From contig CATLGV010000002.1 of assembly GCA_949948735.1 (NCBI GenBank), forward strand, positions 62,001-126,000: a stretch of DNA of 64,000 nucleotides. The letters run 5' to 3'. A program made the translations under genes and the position numbers. The notes under the pieces were generated by a model. It ran no database searches, was not told where the DNA came from, and worked only from the letters and a program-made list of their open reading frames with translations. Source of the DNA: an uncultured Lachnospiraceae bacterium (GTDB lineage: Bacteria; Bacillota; Clostridia; Lachnospirales; Lachnospiraceae). This document shows positions 34,113 through 43,815 of this stretch, piece after piece. Numbering within the stretch: the first letter of the stretch is position 1; each line of letters opens with the position of its first letter.

Positions 34113-34315
34113 CCTTAACCGGCTAAAACAGGCGCGCGTGCCCTTGCCGGTTAAGGGAAACCGGTGCAAAACAGCGGCTTCTGTCGAAGGCGGAAGGGGA
34201 CCGGATATTATACAATCTGACAATGAAAGCCGGCTGATAAAGGCAGATTGTACAGCCGGACTTAAGACGAGGCGTTTCGCGCAGCCGGATTTGTCAATCC
34301 GCCGGCCGTGTTTTT
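34113..34315 (+). other. Intergenic region with three nested inverted repeats
   Basis: Three separate inverted repeats follow each other: CCTTAACCGGC with GCCGGTTAAGG (34113-34123 and 34146-34156, perfect 11 bp), TACAATCTG with CAGATTGTA (34211-34219 and 34244-34252, perfect 9 bp), and a GCCGGATT/AATCC..CCGGC hairpin (34284-34306) leading to T5 (34311-34315). Both first two have loops of 22-24 nt. No gene is supported here. It may be a structured RNA ending in a terminator, or the remnant of a mobile element. Confidence 0.45.
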
Positions 34316-34344
34316 GTTGATAGTGCCGTATCAAAAGCTGCTTA

Positions 34345-34407
34345 TTGCGTTTCGTGTTGAATTATAGTAAAATCAAAGTAAATGGCGCAATTAATTTAAA
34401 CTAAAAA
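34345..34407 (+). promoter_or_regulatory. GH36 promoter with downstream operator-like motif
   Basis: TTGCGT (34345-34350), a 17-bp spacer and TAAAAT (34368-34373). The motif TTAATTTAAACTAAAAA lies at 34391-34407, about 11 to 27 bases past the expected transcript start. It is 16 of 17 identical to a motif before the mannan transporter operon. Confidence 0.65.
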
Positions 34408-34440
34408 TAAAAAATGCGCAACAGATGGAGGGCGAAAGCA

Positions 34441-36663
34441 ATGATGATTCATTATAATGAGAAAGAAAGGACTTTTAAGCTGGACACACCCAATACAAGT
34501 TATATGATTGGAATCGTGGATGAGGAAGGCTTTATCGGCCATATTTATTATGGAAGAAGGCTGAAGGCTCCGGAGGCCGCGTATCTGATGCGGACGCAGG
34601 AGGCGCCCTTTGTCCCGAGCATAAACAACCGGGAGCGCTGTTCCTTTTATGACTGTTTTCCGTTTGAATATCCGACCGGCGGCGTGGGGGATTATCGGGA
34701 GAGCTGCCTTGATATCCGGACAAAGGGAGGGCATGCGGGCGCTATGCTCACCTATGTGTCCCATGAGATTTTTAAGGGAAAGCCTGAGCTTGAAGGGCTT
34801 CCGGCCGCGTTTGGCGGGGAGGAGGCGTGTATGACGCTGCGCCTGACTTGTGAGGACAAGGCCGCCGGGATGCGCGCGGAGCTGCTCTACACCGTGTTTA
34901 ATGACACGGATGTCATAATAAGAAGCGTGCGGATAACCAATATCGGACAGGAGCATTTTTATCTGACCAGGGTATACTCGGCATGTATTGATATGGATAA
35001 CAATGATTTTGACATGGTCTCGCTTCACGGGAGCTGGGCACGGGAACGCCGTATCCAGCGCAGGGCCCTGGGGTATGGCATTCAGAGCGTGAGTTCTTTC
35101 AGAGGAGAGTCCAGCCATCAGGATCACCCGTTTCTTGCGCTGGTGGGCAGGAACACGACGCAGGAGAACGGAGAGGTTTATGCGATGAACTTCGTCTATT
35201 CAGGGAACTTCCGGGCGCAGGCGGAGGTATCGCAGTTTGGATATGTCCGTATGTCTATGGGTATCCATCCGCAGAACTTCTGCTGGAAGCTGGAGGCGGG
35301 GGAGAGCTTTCAGGCGCCGGAGGTAACGATGGTTTATACGGATAAAGGCTTTGACGCGATGACGGCTTCCTTCCACCGTCATTATAAGAACCATCTGATA
35401 CGCGGGGAATATAAGGATAAGAAACGCCCGATTTTGATTAATAACTGGGAGGCGACTTATTTTGACTTCAATACCGAGAAGCTTCTTTCTATTGCGCGGG
35501 AGGCCTCTGCGCTGGGCATTGAGATGCTGGTGATGGACGACGGGTGGTTTGGCGCAAGAAACAGCGATAACTGCGCGCTTGGCGACTGGCAGGTAAACGA
35601 GCGGAAGCTGAGCGGCGGCCTGAAATACCTTGTGGATGAGGTGAATAAGCTGGGCATGAAATTCGGCATCTGGTTTGAGCCGGAGATGATTTCACCCGAC
35701 TCTGACCTCTACAGGGCGCATCCGGACTGGGCGATTGCGATTCCGGGCAGAACCGCTACCGAATCAAGACAGCAGTATGTATTGGATCTGTCCAGAAAAG
35801 AGGTCGTTGATGATGTTTATGAAATGGTGGCCAAAATCCTTCGAAGCGCGAATATTGAGTACGTGAAGTGGGATATGAACCGCCAGCTCACCGACATCGG
35901 CAGCTACGGGCTTCCTGCGGACAGACAGGGAGAGCTCTGCCATCGCTATGTACTCGCGGTATATGCACTGCAGGGCAGGCTCATACAGGAATTTCCGTAT
36001 CTTCTGCTGGAGAACTGTTCCGGCGGCGGCGCGCGGTTTGACCCGGGCATGCTCTACTTTAGTCCGCAGATCTGGTGCTCCGACGATACGGATGCGATTG
36101 AACGGCTGGCGATTCAGGAGGGAACGGCGCTGATTTATCCGCTTTCGACGATGGGGGCGCATGTGTCGGATTGTCCGAATCATGCAGTCGGCAGGAATAC
36201 GCCGTTTGAGACAAGGGGGATTGTGGCGCTGGCGGGCACCTTTGGCTATGAGCTGGATGTGACGCGCATTCCGAAGGAGGACAGGGAACAGATTCCGGCG
36301 CAGGTGGCGATGTACCATCAGTATAACGATCTTGTGCGGGAAGGGGATTATTACCGTATTGCCTCCTATTCACAGAATCAGGAGTTTGACTGCTGGCAGG
36401 TGGTCAGCGAGGATAAGGCGCAGGCGCTTGTGACCTTTGTGCAGGTATTGAATCATCCGAATTATAAGTCGCGGCGTATCCTGCTGAAGGGACTGGATGA
36501 AAACAAGCGATACCGGGTGCGCTTCGTAAACGGGGACGCGGCGCCGGAGGCTGCTTACAGCGGGGATACGCTGATGAAGGCGGGGCTTTTAATCCCAAGG
36601 CTGTGGGGAGATTTTCAGGCAAGGCTGATAGCCTTGACGGAGGAACAGGAAACAAAGGGTTAA
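34441..36663 (+). CDS. GH36 alpha-galactosidase
   Basis: Removes alpha-1,6-galactose from galactomannan oligosaccharides or raffinose-type sugars. The 740 residues match the long GH36 (AgaA/RafA) group and there is no signal peptide, so it is cytoplasmic. An N-terminal beta-supersandwich precedes the barrel. Catalytic residues are the nucleophile Asp478 in YVKWDMNR and the acid/base Asp548 in CSDDTDA. MLVMDDGWFGAR and CSGGGARFD are further family motifs. The start at 34441 follows GGAGG by 9 bp. It leads the mannan locus, ahead of the LacI regulator. Confidence 0.95.
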   Translation: MMIHYNEKERTFKLDTPNTSYMIGIVDEEGFIGHIYYGRRLKAPEAAYLMRTQEAPFVPSINNRERCSFYDCFPFEYPTGGVGDYRESCLDIRTKGGHAGAMLTYVSHEIFKGKPELEGLPAAFGGEEACMTLRLTCEDKAAGMRAELLYTVFNDTDVIIRSVRITNIGQEHFYLTRVYSACIDMDNNDFDMVSLHGSWARERRIQRRALGYGIQSVSSFRGESSHQDHPFLALVGRNTTQENGEVYAMNFVYSGNFRAQAEVSQFGYVRMSMGIHPQNFCWKLEAGESFQAPEVTMVYTDKGFDAMTASFHRHYKNHLIRGEYKDKKRPILINNWEATYFDFNTEKLLSIAREASALGIEMLVMDDGWFGARNSDNCALGDWQVNERKLSGGLKYLVDEVNKLGMKFGIWFEPEMISPDSDLYRAHPDWAIAIPGRTATESRQQYVLDLSRKEVVDDVYEMVAKILRSANIEYVKWDMNRQLTDIGSYGLPADRQGELCHRYVLAVYALQGRLIQEFPYLLLENCSGGGARFDPGMLYFSPQIWCSDDTDAIERLAIQEGTALIYPLSTMGAHVSDCPNHAVGRNTPFETRGIVALAGTFGYELDVTRIPKEDREQIPAQVAMYHQYNDLVREGDYYRIASYSQNQEFDCWQVVSEDKAQALVTFVQVLNHPNYKSRRILLKGLDENKRYRVRFVNGDAAPEAAYSGDTLMKAGLLIPRLWGDFQARLIALTEEQETKG

Positions 36664-36725
36664 ACAGAAGACTGGAACACGACCATAATAAATGAAGTCG
36701 GTTATTGATCGGAGGAAGAGCAGGT

Positions 36726-37748
36726 ATGGTAAAGGCAGTAAAGCTTGCGGATATAGCGGAAAGGGTTGGCGTCAGCGTAGTAACCGTGTCCAAGGCTTTG
36801 TCAGGACAGAAGGGAGTCAGTGAGGAGCTGCGGGAGCGCATCAGGGTGCTTGCGGACGAGATGGGGTATGTGGCCATCCATGCGCCCCATGGCGCCAAAA
36901 ACAAATCTTACACGATAGGCGTCGTTACTTTTGAGGGATACTTTACCAAGTTCGCATCCTTCTATTGGAAGATGTATCAGGAATTTGCGACGCGCTCCGT
37001 CCAGAAGAACTGCTTTTCCATGCTGGAGGTGATTACGAAATACGATGAGGACGGTCTGGTGCTGCCCAAGCTGATGCAGGAGGACCGGGTCAACGGCATC
37101 GTTATTATCGGCAGGCCCAAAAAGGATTACCTGAAGCTCCTTTATCAGAATAAAAGGATACCCATGATTTTTATGGATTTTTATGATGACGAGGGCGCGG
37201 TGGATTCGGTGATTTCCGCCGGCTTCTACGGGACATACAGGATGACGGAGTATCTGATTCGCAACGGGCATACGCGGATAGGCTTCGCGGGGACGCTGCT
37301 GTACACGGAAAGCATCACGGACAGGTACTTCGGTTACTGTAAGGCGCTGATGGAAAACGGCGTGGAGCAAAGGCAGGAATGGCTGATAAAGGACAGGGAA
37401 TTCAGCGACGGCATGATTGCGCCGGATTATCGGATGAAGCTTCCGCACAATATGCCGACGGCATTTGTCTGCAATAACGACGTCACGGCATACTTCCTGA
37501 TCAAACAGCTCGAGGAACGGGGCTGCCGGGTGCCGGAGGACATATCCGTCGTAGGCTACGACGACTATCTTTATCCGGAGCTTGGGCCTTCACGGATTAC
37601 GACATACTCGGTCGATATGGGCGAAATGGCCAAGGTGGCGCTTGCCTGTATCATTAAGCGCATTGAGAACCTTGCCGTCGGAACCAATCTGCATGTGGTC
37701 AACGGACGGGTTATCGAGCGCGACAGCGTAAAGAAAATCAACGAATAA
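36726..37748 (+). CDS. LacI-family regulator of the mannan locus
   Basis: A 340-residue LacI-type repressor: helix-turn-helix VKLADIAERVGVSVVTVSKALSGQ, hinge region VLADEMGYV, and a ligand domain with TRIGFAGT and SVVGYDDYLYPELGPSRITTY. GGAGG lies 10 bp before the ATG. It sits between the alpha-galactosidase and the transporter operon and is the best candidate for binding the shared 17-bp motif at 34391 and 39033. The inducer is probably a manno-oligosaccharide or product, by inference. It is convergent with the AraC gene (11-bp gap). Confidence 0.92.
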   Translation: MVKAVKLADIAERVGVSVVTVSKALSGQKGVSEELRERIRVLADEMGYVAIHAPHGAKNKSYTIGVVTFEGYFTKFASFYWKMYQEFATRSVQKNCFSMLEVITKYDEDGLVLPKLMQEDRVNGIVIIGRPKKDYLKLLYQNKRIPMIFMDFYDDEGAVDSVISAGFYGTYRMTEYLIRNGHTRIGFAGTLLYTESITDRYFGYCKALMENGVEQRQEWLIKDREFSDGMIAPDYRMKLPHNMPTAFVCNNDVTAYFLIKQLEERGCRVPEDISVVGYDDYLYPELGPSRITTYSVDMGEMAKVALACIIKRIENLAVGTNLHVVNGRVIERDSVKKINE

Positions 37749-37759
37749 ATACAACAGAA

Positions 37760-38677
37760 CTATAGGACCGGTGTTTCCTTGCGGTATGTAAGCGGGGTGA
37801 CACCGGTTTTTTCTTTGAAAAGGCGGATAAAATGGCTGGTGTTTTCAAAGCCCACCATCTGTCCGATATTCACAATCTTCTCGTCAGAGTGCAGCAAAAG
37901 CTCCTTGGCCTTGCCGATGCGTACGCCGTTGAGGTACTGAAGCGGCGTATCCTTGTAGTATTTTGAAAATTCGCGGCAGAGGCGGAATTTGTTTACCTGA
38001 TATTTCTGCGCGAGCGCGTCAAGCGAATACTGCTCATTATAGCGGCTGTCGAAGGCTTCCTTTACATCCGAGAGGTAGGCGGGGATATGGTAAGCGCCGC
38101 GAAGCTGGGAAAGCCGCGTCAGATAGAGCTGGGTGTAGAGGGAGACCAGCTCACGGCAGCGGACCAGCCCGTGCGCCTCGTCATCGGTATCCGGGCCGCT
38201 GATTCGCCGCCAGATGTCCCAAAGCTCGGCGCCGGGCGCCGGCTTAAAGGTGCAGCCGCCAAGCGAAGAAAGCTTTTGATAGTAGTAATCGCTTAAGGAC
38301 GCGCTGACAAAGACAATGGTATATTCCCAGATATTGTGGCGGCAGACCAGCCTGTGCGTGTGGCGGCAGTCGATGAAGGCAAGCGTCCCCTTTTCCAGCT
38401 CGTAGGAGGCGTGCGCCTGTACCGGATTGTCGCAGAAGAGCATGCCCGTGCCCTTGGTGGTGTGAATCAGGCAGAAGGCGTCAAGGCCGGACACCTCATA
38501 GGAGAACGGTGAAGTCACGGAGACGTCCCTGCTGCTGATGACATAGGGGAGGCCTGCGCAGAAGTCGTAGCCCCTGTCATAAGCATTCTCAAAATAATCG
38601 GACAGGGAAAAGCGGTTGCTGGTCTCGGAGGAGACAAGACAGTTAAAAAATTCGGAGGAAAACAATTTCTCGGCCAT
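37760..38677 (-). CDS. AraC-family regulator (cupin plus double helix-turn-helix)
   Basis: A 305-residue regulator with an N-terminal cupin-like sugar-binding part (about residues 40-150; GTLAFIDCRHTHRL) and a C-terminal pair of helix-turn-helix units (SLDALAQKYQVNKFRLCREFSKY and IVNIGQMVGFENTSHFIRLFKEKTG). It is transcribed divergently from the mannan transporter operon across a 431-bp AT-rich region, so activating that operon is likely. Confidence 0.92.
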   Translation of the reverse strand: MAEKLFSSEFFNCLVSSETSNRFSLSDYFENAYDRGYDFCAGLPYVISSRDVSVTSPFSYEVSGLDAFCLIHTTKGTGMLFCDNPVQAHASYELEKGTLAFIDCRHTHRLVCRHNIWEYTIVFVSASLSDYYYQKLSSLGGCTFKPAPGAELWDIWRRISGPDTDDEAHGLVRCRELVSLYTQLYLTRLSQLRGAYHIPAYLSDVKEAFDSRYNEQYSLDALAQKYQVNKFRLCREFSKYYKDTPLQYLNGVRIGKAKELLLHSDEKIVNIGQMVGFENTSHFIRLFKEKTGVTPLTYRKETPVL

Positions 38678-39108
38678 GGGGAGCTTCCTTTCTGCTTCAT
38701 ATCTTTTATAAAATTATAGCGGGAATCGGAGGAATTTACAATGAGAAACCGTGCAAAGGCTGCCTGCGGTTGACAGGGGGCGGCAAAATCGCACAATCAA
38801 TAAATGCGTATAAAAATAAAGAAAAGGCGATTAAAAGAAATAAAAAAGCGGCAGGGATCATACAGCAGGATAAAGAGAAAACTAATTTAAGTACTTTTAG
38901 GCCAAAATAAAAATAAAATATGTGCAAAATAGCTAAAAAATAATTAATACAATTGTAAGAATAAGGGAAACGCTGATAAATATCAATAATTAGCTATAAA
39001 AATCAATAATAAATGATGACTAAACATAAAATTTAATTTAAGCTAAAAACAAGTTAGCGATAATGCTAATTAAACTAAAATTACTTAATTTTAAAGGGAG
39101 GTTTTCGT
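38678..39108. promoter_or_regulatory. AT-rich divergent control region of the mannan transporter operon
   Basis: This 431-bp gap holds no gene. Its plus-strand motif TTAATTTAAGCTAAAAA (39033-39049) differs at one base from the motif before the GH36 gene. A degenerate third copy ends in AAACTAAAAT near 39079. A cre-like sequence (AGGGAAACGCTGATA, 38964-38978, two mismatches to consensus) could bind CcpA, with low confidence. Several A/T-rich -10 candidates (TAAATA at 38977, TATAAA at 38995) are present without a clear -35. Confidence 0.55.
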
Positions 39109-40557
39109 ATGAAATTTCGAAAAACTATGGCACTGGGAATGGCTGCAGTAATGGCAATGTCTCTGACCGCTTGCGGCGGTGAATCAGACGGCTCCGCGTC
39201 TTCTTCGAACAACGCATCATCCAACAACAATGCGGCAGCTTCGGGCAGCACGGATAACGGCAATACAGCGGCAGACAATACAACGCCGGAAGCGGCAGGC
39301 GTACCTACATATGCATCTATTAAGCTGGGTGAGGACTATACAGACCTGACGGCCTCCATCAAGTTTATGCATCATAAGACAGACCGTGAGGGCGACGGAA
39401 CGATGGATAGGCTGATTGCGGAATTCAACAAAGTGTATCCGAATATTCAGGTTGAGGCAGAGGGCATCACAGATTACGCGGAGACGGCATTGCTGAGACT
39501 GCCGACAGGCGACTGGGGCGACATTATGTTTATCCCGGCAATTGACATGGTGGATCTTCCGGAGTATTTCCTTCCTTATGGAACCGTGGAGGAGATGAGC
39601 GGGCTGATCAACTTTGCGGACCAGTGGAAGTTTGAGGGCAACTGCTACGGCATCGGCTACATGGGAAATGCGCAGGGGCTTCTCTATAATAAGAAGGTAT
39701 TTGCGGATGCGGGGATTACGGAGCTTCCCAAGACCCCGGATGCGTTTATCGCGGCATTGCAGCAGATTAAGGACAATACGGACGCTATTCCGCTTTACAC
39801 GAATTACGCGGCAGGCTGGACGATGGGCGGACAGTGGGACGCAATGCTCGGCGCGATCACAACCGGCGACGAGGCGTGGCTGAATCAGAAGTTTACCCAT
39901 ACGGCAGAGCCGTTTAAGGATAACGGAGACGGGACGGGTGCATACGCACTGTACAAGATCCTTTACGACGCAGTGGCAAACGGACTGACAGAGGACGACT
40001 ACACGACGACCGACTGGGAAGGCTGCAAGGGTATGATCAACAGAGGCGAAATCGGTACGATGGTATTGGGCTCCTGGGCAATCGCACAGATGAAGGAAGC
40101 AGGCGAGAACGCGGATGACATCGGTTATATGCCGTTCCCGATTTCCATTGGCGGCAAGCAGTATGCGACGGCAGGCCCGGACTACTGCTACGGTATTAAC
40201 GCGAAGGCGAGCGACGACAATAAGGCAGCGGCAATGGTATTTGTAAAGTGGATGGTAGAGGAGTCCGGCTGGTGTGATTTAGAGGGCGGCTATCCGATTT
40301 CCAAGACGGCAGAAACCTCCTTTGTATTTGACGGCGTCAATATTGTTGAGAATATCTCCGCGCTGGACGACGAGGCGGATCTGATGAACCAGATGAACGC
40401 GGACTCCGAGCTGAATTTCAACAACGGCGGTGACGCGAAGGTTATGGCGATTGTTGAGAAGGCAGCGGCAGGTACGCCGTTTGACGATATCATGGCAGAG
40501 TGGACAGAGAAATGGAACGCGGCGCAGTCCAACCTCGGCGTAGACGTATTGTATTAA
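39109..40557 (+). CDS. Extracellular solute-binding lipoprotein of a sugar ABC transporter
   Basis: A 482-residue lipoprotein: signal peptide, lipobox LTAC (Cys22), a Ser/Asn-rich linker (about 25-65), then a family 1 binding protein domain (LTASIKFMHHKTDREGDGT, LLYNKKVFADAGITELPKTPDAF, GTMVLGSWAIAQM). It captures manno-oligosaccharides outside the cell, by context, and hands them to the two permeases downstream. GGGAGG precedes the ATG. A strong hairpin follows it (40593-40628), which would favour more binding protein than permease. Confidence 0.92.
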   Translation: MKFRKTMALGMAAVMAMSLTACGGESDGSASSSNNASSNNNAAASGSTDNGNTAADNTTPEAAGVPTYASIKLGEDYTDLTASIKFMHHKTDREGDGTMDRLIAEFNKVYPNIQVEAEGITDYAETALLRLPTGDWGDIMFIPAIDMVDLPEYFLPYGTVEEMSGLINFADQWKFEGNCYGIGYMGNAQGLLYNKKVFADAGITELPKTPDAFIAALQQIKDNTDAIPLYTNYAAGWTMGGQWDAMLGAITTGDEAWLNQKFTHTAEPFKDNGDGTGAYALYKILYDAVANGLTEDDYTTTDWEGCKGMINRGEIGTMVLGSWAIAQMKEAGENADDIGYMPFPISIGGKQYATAGPDYCYGINAKASDDNKAAAMVFVKWMVEESGWCDLEGGYPISKTAETSFVFDGVNIVENISALDDEADLMNQMNADSELNFNNGGDAKVMAIVEKAAAGTPFDDIMAEWTEKWNAAQSNLGVDVLY

Positions 40558-40592
40558 AATAAGACATTTTGTGAACCCGACTCAGGGATAAA

Positions 40593-40628
40593 GATTGGCT
40601 TGCGGGCGCCAGAGCCCGCAGGCCAATC
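40593..40628 (+). other. Intercistronic hairpin
   Basis: GATTGGC-T-TGCGGGC pairs with GCCCGCA-G-GCCAATC, a 15-bp stem with one mismatch and a 6-nt loop, between the binding protein and the first permease. No T-run follows, so it is more likely an mRNA-stabilising element than a full terminator. Confidence 0.7.
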
Positions 40629-40690
40629 CTACCAGACGGCAAAAGTGAAATCAATAACCGGATGATTTAGAAAATAGGAGGAGGTGCTTT

Positions 40691-41692
40691 ATGGCAGCAG
40701 CAACAGCTCAGTCAAAGACGCCGTTTCGTCTTGGCAAGTGGTTCAGGAGCAGAAAGGGGCAGCAGGCAATCGTGATTATCGCCTTTTCGATTATTCCCCT
40801 GGCGCTTTTATTTGTGTTCACCTACTATCCCTTTGCGGAAATGTTTAAATTCAGCTTTTATGACAGGAATTATACGAAGGTAAGAAGCTTTGTGGGCCTG
40901 AAGAATTACATAGACGTATTTAAGCGGGACGATTGCTTCCGCGCGTTATGGCTGTCTCTCTATTATATGGGCGGCGCGGTGGTGCAGCTTGCGCTTGCGC
41001 TCTACCTTGCGACAATATTCTGCTTTGGCGTAAAAGGGGGGAATTTCTTCAAGGGCTGTATGTTCTTCCCCTACCTGATTAACGGTATTGCAATCGGTTT
41101 TATCTTTAAATTTTTCTATACCAGAGGCTTTGTGTTTGACACCGTGCTTCAGTGGATTGGCTTTGATTTGGAAAATCTGCCGTACTGGCTGAAGGATACG
41201 CGGATTAACAACATATCTCTGGTGGGAACGAGCGTATGGAAATATTTCGGACAGAACATGGTGCTTTTTGTAGGGGCAATGATGTCGGTGGACGCCTCCC
41301 TCTATGAAGCGGCCGAGCTGGACGGTGCGAATAAATGGCAGCAGTTTAAATATATTATGCTTCCCAGCATTAAGACAATTGTCATGCTGAACCTGATTAT
41401 GTCCATCACAGGCTCCCTGAGTGCGTTTGAGCCTCCTTATGTTATTATGTCAGGCGGCGGAAACGGCACGGCGACCTACTTCATCAAGATGCATGAGATC
41501 GCGCACATCAGCCAGAAGGTGGGCCTTGCGTCCGCGATGGCGATTGTGCTGCTGATGATTATCTTTGCGGCGACGATTTTGCAGAAGCTCTTCTTCAAGT
41601 ATGTATTTAAGAATGCGGAGGACGAGGATAAGGGCGCCGCGGCACGGCGCGACAGGAAGCTCGCAAAAGGAAAGGGGGCGGCACGGGTATGA
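40691..41692 (+). CDS. Sugar ABC transporter permease (MalF/UgpA type)
   Basis: A 333-residue membrane protein with six predicted helices, the first at about residues 28-50. The cytoplasmic EAA loop is visible (YEAAELDGANKWQQFKYIMLPSI). It forms the channel with the second permease, whose start overlaps its stop by 4 bp. No ATPase gene is encoded in the locus, so a shared MsmK-type ATPase elsewhere in the genome probably energises it. Confidence 0.92.
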   Translation: MAAATAQSKTPFRLGKWFRSRKGQQAIVIIAFSIIPLALLFVFTYYPFAEMFKFSFYDRNYTKVRSFVGLKNYIDVFKRDDCFRALWLSLYYMGGAVVQLALALYLATIFCFGVKGGNFFKGCMFFPYLINGIAIGFIFKFFYTRGFVFDTVLQWIGFDLENLPYWLKDTRINNISLVGTSVWKYFGQNMVLFVGAMMSVDASLYEAAELDGANKWQQFKYIMLPSIKTIVMLNLIMSITGSLSAFEPPYVIMSGGGNGTATYFIKMHEIAHISQKVGLASAMAIVLLMIIFAATILQKLFFKYVFKNAEDEDKGAAARRDRKLAKGKGAARV

Positions 41693-42534
41693 CAATCGGA
41701 GAAGGCATCAAAAAGTATTTGTGGATTCTGATTAAATATTTTTCCATGGTATTTTTCTCATTTATTGCGCTGCTGCCGGTGGTTTCCTGTATTATTACGG
41801 CGTTTAAGACAGAGACGGAATACCAGAATACCAATGTAATGACGCCGCCGGAGAGCTGGCTGAATTTCAACAATTTTACAGAAGCGTTTCAGAAGGCCAA
41901 TATGGGCAGGGCATTTGTAAACTCGGCGGTCGTTGTCGTATTCGTCGTAATCGGATCGGTTCTGGTCGGATCAATGATTGCCTATGTATTGAACCGGTTC
42001 AAGTTCCCGGGAAACGGGCTGATTCGAAGCCTGTTCCTCTTTGCGACGCTGCTTCCGGGCATTGCGATGCAGATTTCGACCTATCAGCTGATGTATTCCA
42101 TCGGGTTTATCGATCACCTGTACGGGTATATTATTCTGATGATGGGGACGGACGTTATATCGATTTATATTTTCATCCAGTTCTTCGAAAACATTTCCGT
42201 TTCGCTGGATGAGTCGGCTTATATGGATGGGGCAAGCTACTTTACGATCTTCTTTAGAATTTTGTTCCCGCTCTTGAAACCGGCAATTGTAACCTGTATG
42301 ATATTAAAAGGAGTAGGCGTATACAACGAATACTACAGCGCGCAGCTTTATCTGGTCAGCAAGGAGCTTAAGACGGTCGCGCTTTCCCTGTACACGTTCA
42401 CGGGGCCGCTGGGAAGCCAGTACAATCTGATTTGTGCGGGCGTTCTTATCAGCCTGGTGCCGGCGCTGATTATCTTTATTGCGTTCCAGAAACAGATTTA
42501 TTCCGGCCTGACGGCGGGCGCAGTGAAGGGGTAG
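41689..42534 (+). CDS. Sugar ABC transporter permease (MalG/UgpE type)
   Basis: A 281-residue membrane protein with six predicted helices and the EAA loop DESAYMDGASYFTIFFRILFPLLKP. It partners with the permease at 40691, with which it overlaps. It ends 6 bp before the epimerase gene, which places transport and metabolism on one transcript. Confidence 0.92.
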   Translation: MTIGEGIKKYLWILIKYFSMVFFSFIALLPVVSCIITAFKTETEYQNTNVMTPPESWLNFNNFTEAFQKANMGRAFVNSAVVVVFVVIGSVLVGSMIAYVLNRFKFPGNGLIRSLFLFATLLPGIAMQISTYQLMYSIGFIDHLYGYIILMMGTDVISIYIFIQFFENISVSLDESAYMDGASYFTIFFRILFPLLKPAIVTCMILKGVGVYNEYYSAQLYLVSKELKTVALSLYTFTGPLGSQYNLICAGVLISLVPALIIFIAFQKQIYSGLTAGAVKG

Positions 42535-42539
42535 TGCAT

Positions 42540-43766
42540 ATGGGAAAGGAGCAGGCTTATAAAATGACGGATTTGCGGATACAGGCCGGGGTAAAAAGGC
42601 ATCTTACAGAGGAGATTATTCCCTTCTGGAAGGGGCTTCGTGACAACGAACACGGCGGATATTACGGTTTTCTGGGGTATGCGTACGAATTGAACAAAAA
42701 GGCGGTCAAGGGCTGCATTCTGAACAGCCGTATCACATGGTTTTTTGCCAATGCGTATACGCTTTTGGGGGATGAGAGCCTTCTGGACGAGGCAAGGCAC
42801 GGCTACGCGTTTTTGAGGGATTATTGCTGGGATAAGGCAAACGGCGGCGTGTACTGGTCCGTGAATTATGACGGAACGCCGGCAGAGACGATGAAGCATA
42901 CATATAACCAGGCATTTTCCATTTATGCGCTGTCCTCCTATTACGAGGCGAGCAGGGACAGGGAAGCGCTGGATATGGCGTACCGGCTGTACCGCATTAT
43001 TGAGGACAATATGCGCGATTCGCTCGGATATAAGGAGGCCTTTGACGAGTCCTTCCATGAAATCGATAACGAGAAGCTCTCGGAGAACGGCGTTATGGCG
43101 CAGAAGACCATGAATACGCTGCTGCATGTATTTGAGGCCTATACGGAGCTTTACAGAGTGGACCGCAATGAGGAGGTGGCCCGCAGGATTAAGTGGATGA
43201 TGGATTTGATTGCGGATAAGGTGTATAATCCTGCGCTTCACCGCCAGGAGGTGTTCTTTGACGCCCGGTGGAATTCTATCATCGACCTGCATTCCTACGG
43301 ACATGATATCGAGACGGCATGGCTGGTTGACAGGAGCACGGCGGTGCTTGGGGACGCGGCATATGAGAAGAAAATGACGCCGATTACCGATGATTTGACC
43401 AATCAGATTTTTCAGACGGCGTTTGACGGCGCCTCTGTGGCAAATGAATGCGAGAACGGGGTTGTGGACGAGTGGCGGATCTGGTGGGTGCAGGCGGAGG
43501 CCGTTGTAGGCTTTATCAACGGCTATGAAAAGACGGGAAGAGCGGAGTATCTGGACGCCGCGCAGAAGATTTGGGGCTATATCGAGGAACATTTGATTGA
43601 CAGGCGCGGCGGCGCGGCCGGACTGGGTATCGGCGGTGCGGAATGGTACTGGCGGGTGAGGCCGGACGGCACGCCGGATGAGGAGAAGCCGATTGTGGAG
43701 CCGTGGAAATGCCCGTACCACAACGGCAGGATGTGCTTTGAGGTGATACGCAGGGGAAACGCGTAG
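42540..43766 (+). CDS. Cellobiose/mannobiose 2-epimerase (AGE family)
   Basis: Epimerises the reducing-end sugar of beta-1,4-mannobiose to give mannosyl-glucose, feeding the GH130_1 phosphorylase. The 408-residue protein is an alpha/alpha-barrel of the N-acylglucosamine/cellobiose 2-epimerase family: [40 protein letters not shown] and [16 protein letters not shown] carry the conserved catalytic His and Trp positions. The ATG at 42540 is chosen for AAGGGG upstream; ATG 42564 is an alternative. No signal peptide. Confidence 0.9.
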   Translation: MGKEQAYKMTDLRIQAGVKRHLTEEIIPFWKGLRDNEHGGYYGFLGYAYELNKKAVKGCILNSRITWFFANAYTLLGDESLLDEARHGYAFLRDYCWDKANGGVYWSVNYDGTPAETMKHTYNQAFSIYALSSYYEASRDREALDMAYRLYRIIEDNMRDSLGYKEAFDESFHEIDNEKLSENGVMAQKTMNTLLHVFEAYTELYRVDRNEEVARRIKWMMDLIADKVYNPALHRQEVFFDARWNSIIDLHSYGHDIETAWLVDRSTAVLGDAAYEKKMTPITDDLTNQIFQTAFDGASVANECENGVVDEWRIWWVQAEAVVGFINGYEKTGRAEYLDAAQKIWGYIEEHLIDRRGGAAGLGIGGAEWYWRVRPDGTPDEEKPIVEPWKCPYHNGRMCFEVIRRGNA

Positions 43767-43815
43767 AGGAATAGCGTTGAGCGGCAGGAGGCCGGGAAAG
43801 GAGCAGGACAGCGCG

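Noticed and set aside
34113..34315. Inverted repeats considered as insertion-sequence ends
   Set aside because: No transposase or target-site duplication is visible and the repeats pair locally rather than flanking a gene.
38964..38978. Catabolite-repression (cre) site before the mannan transporter
   Set aside because: Two mismatches to the consensus including a core T, so it is mentioned only as low-confidence in the control region.
42498..43721. 407-codon minus-strand frame over the epimerase gene
   Set aside because: Long only because high GC removes stop codons; no motif, and the plus-strand frame is a conserved enzyme.
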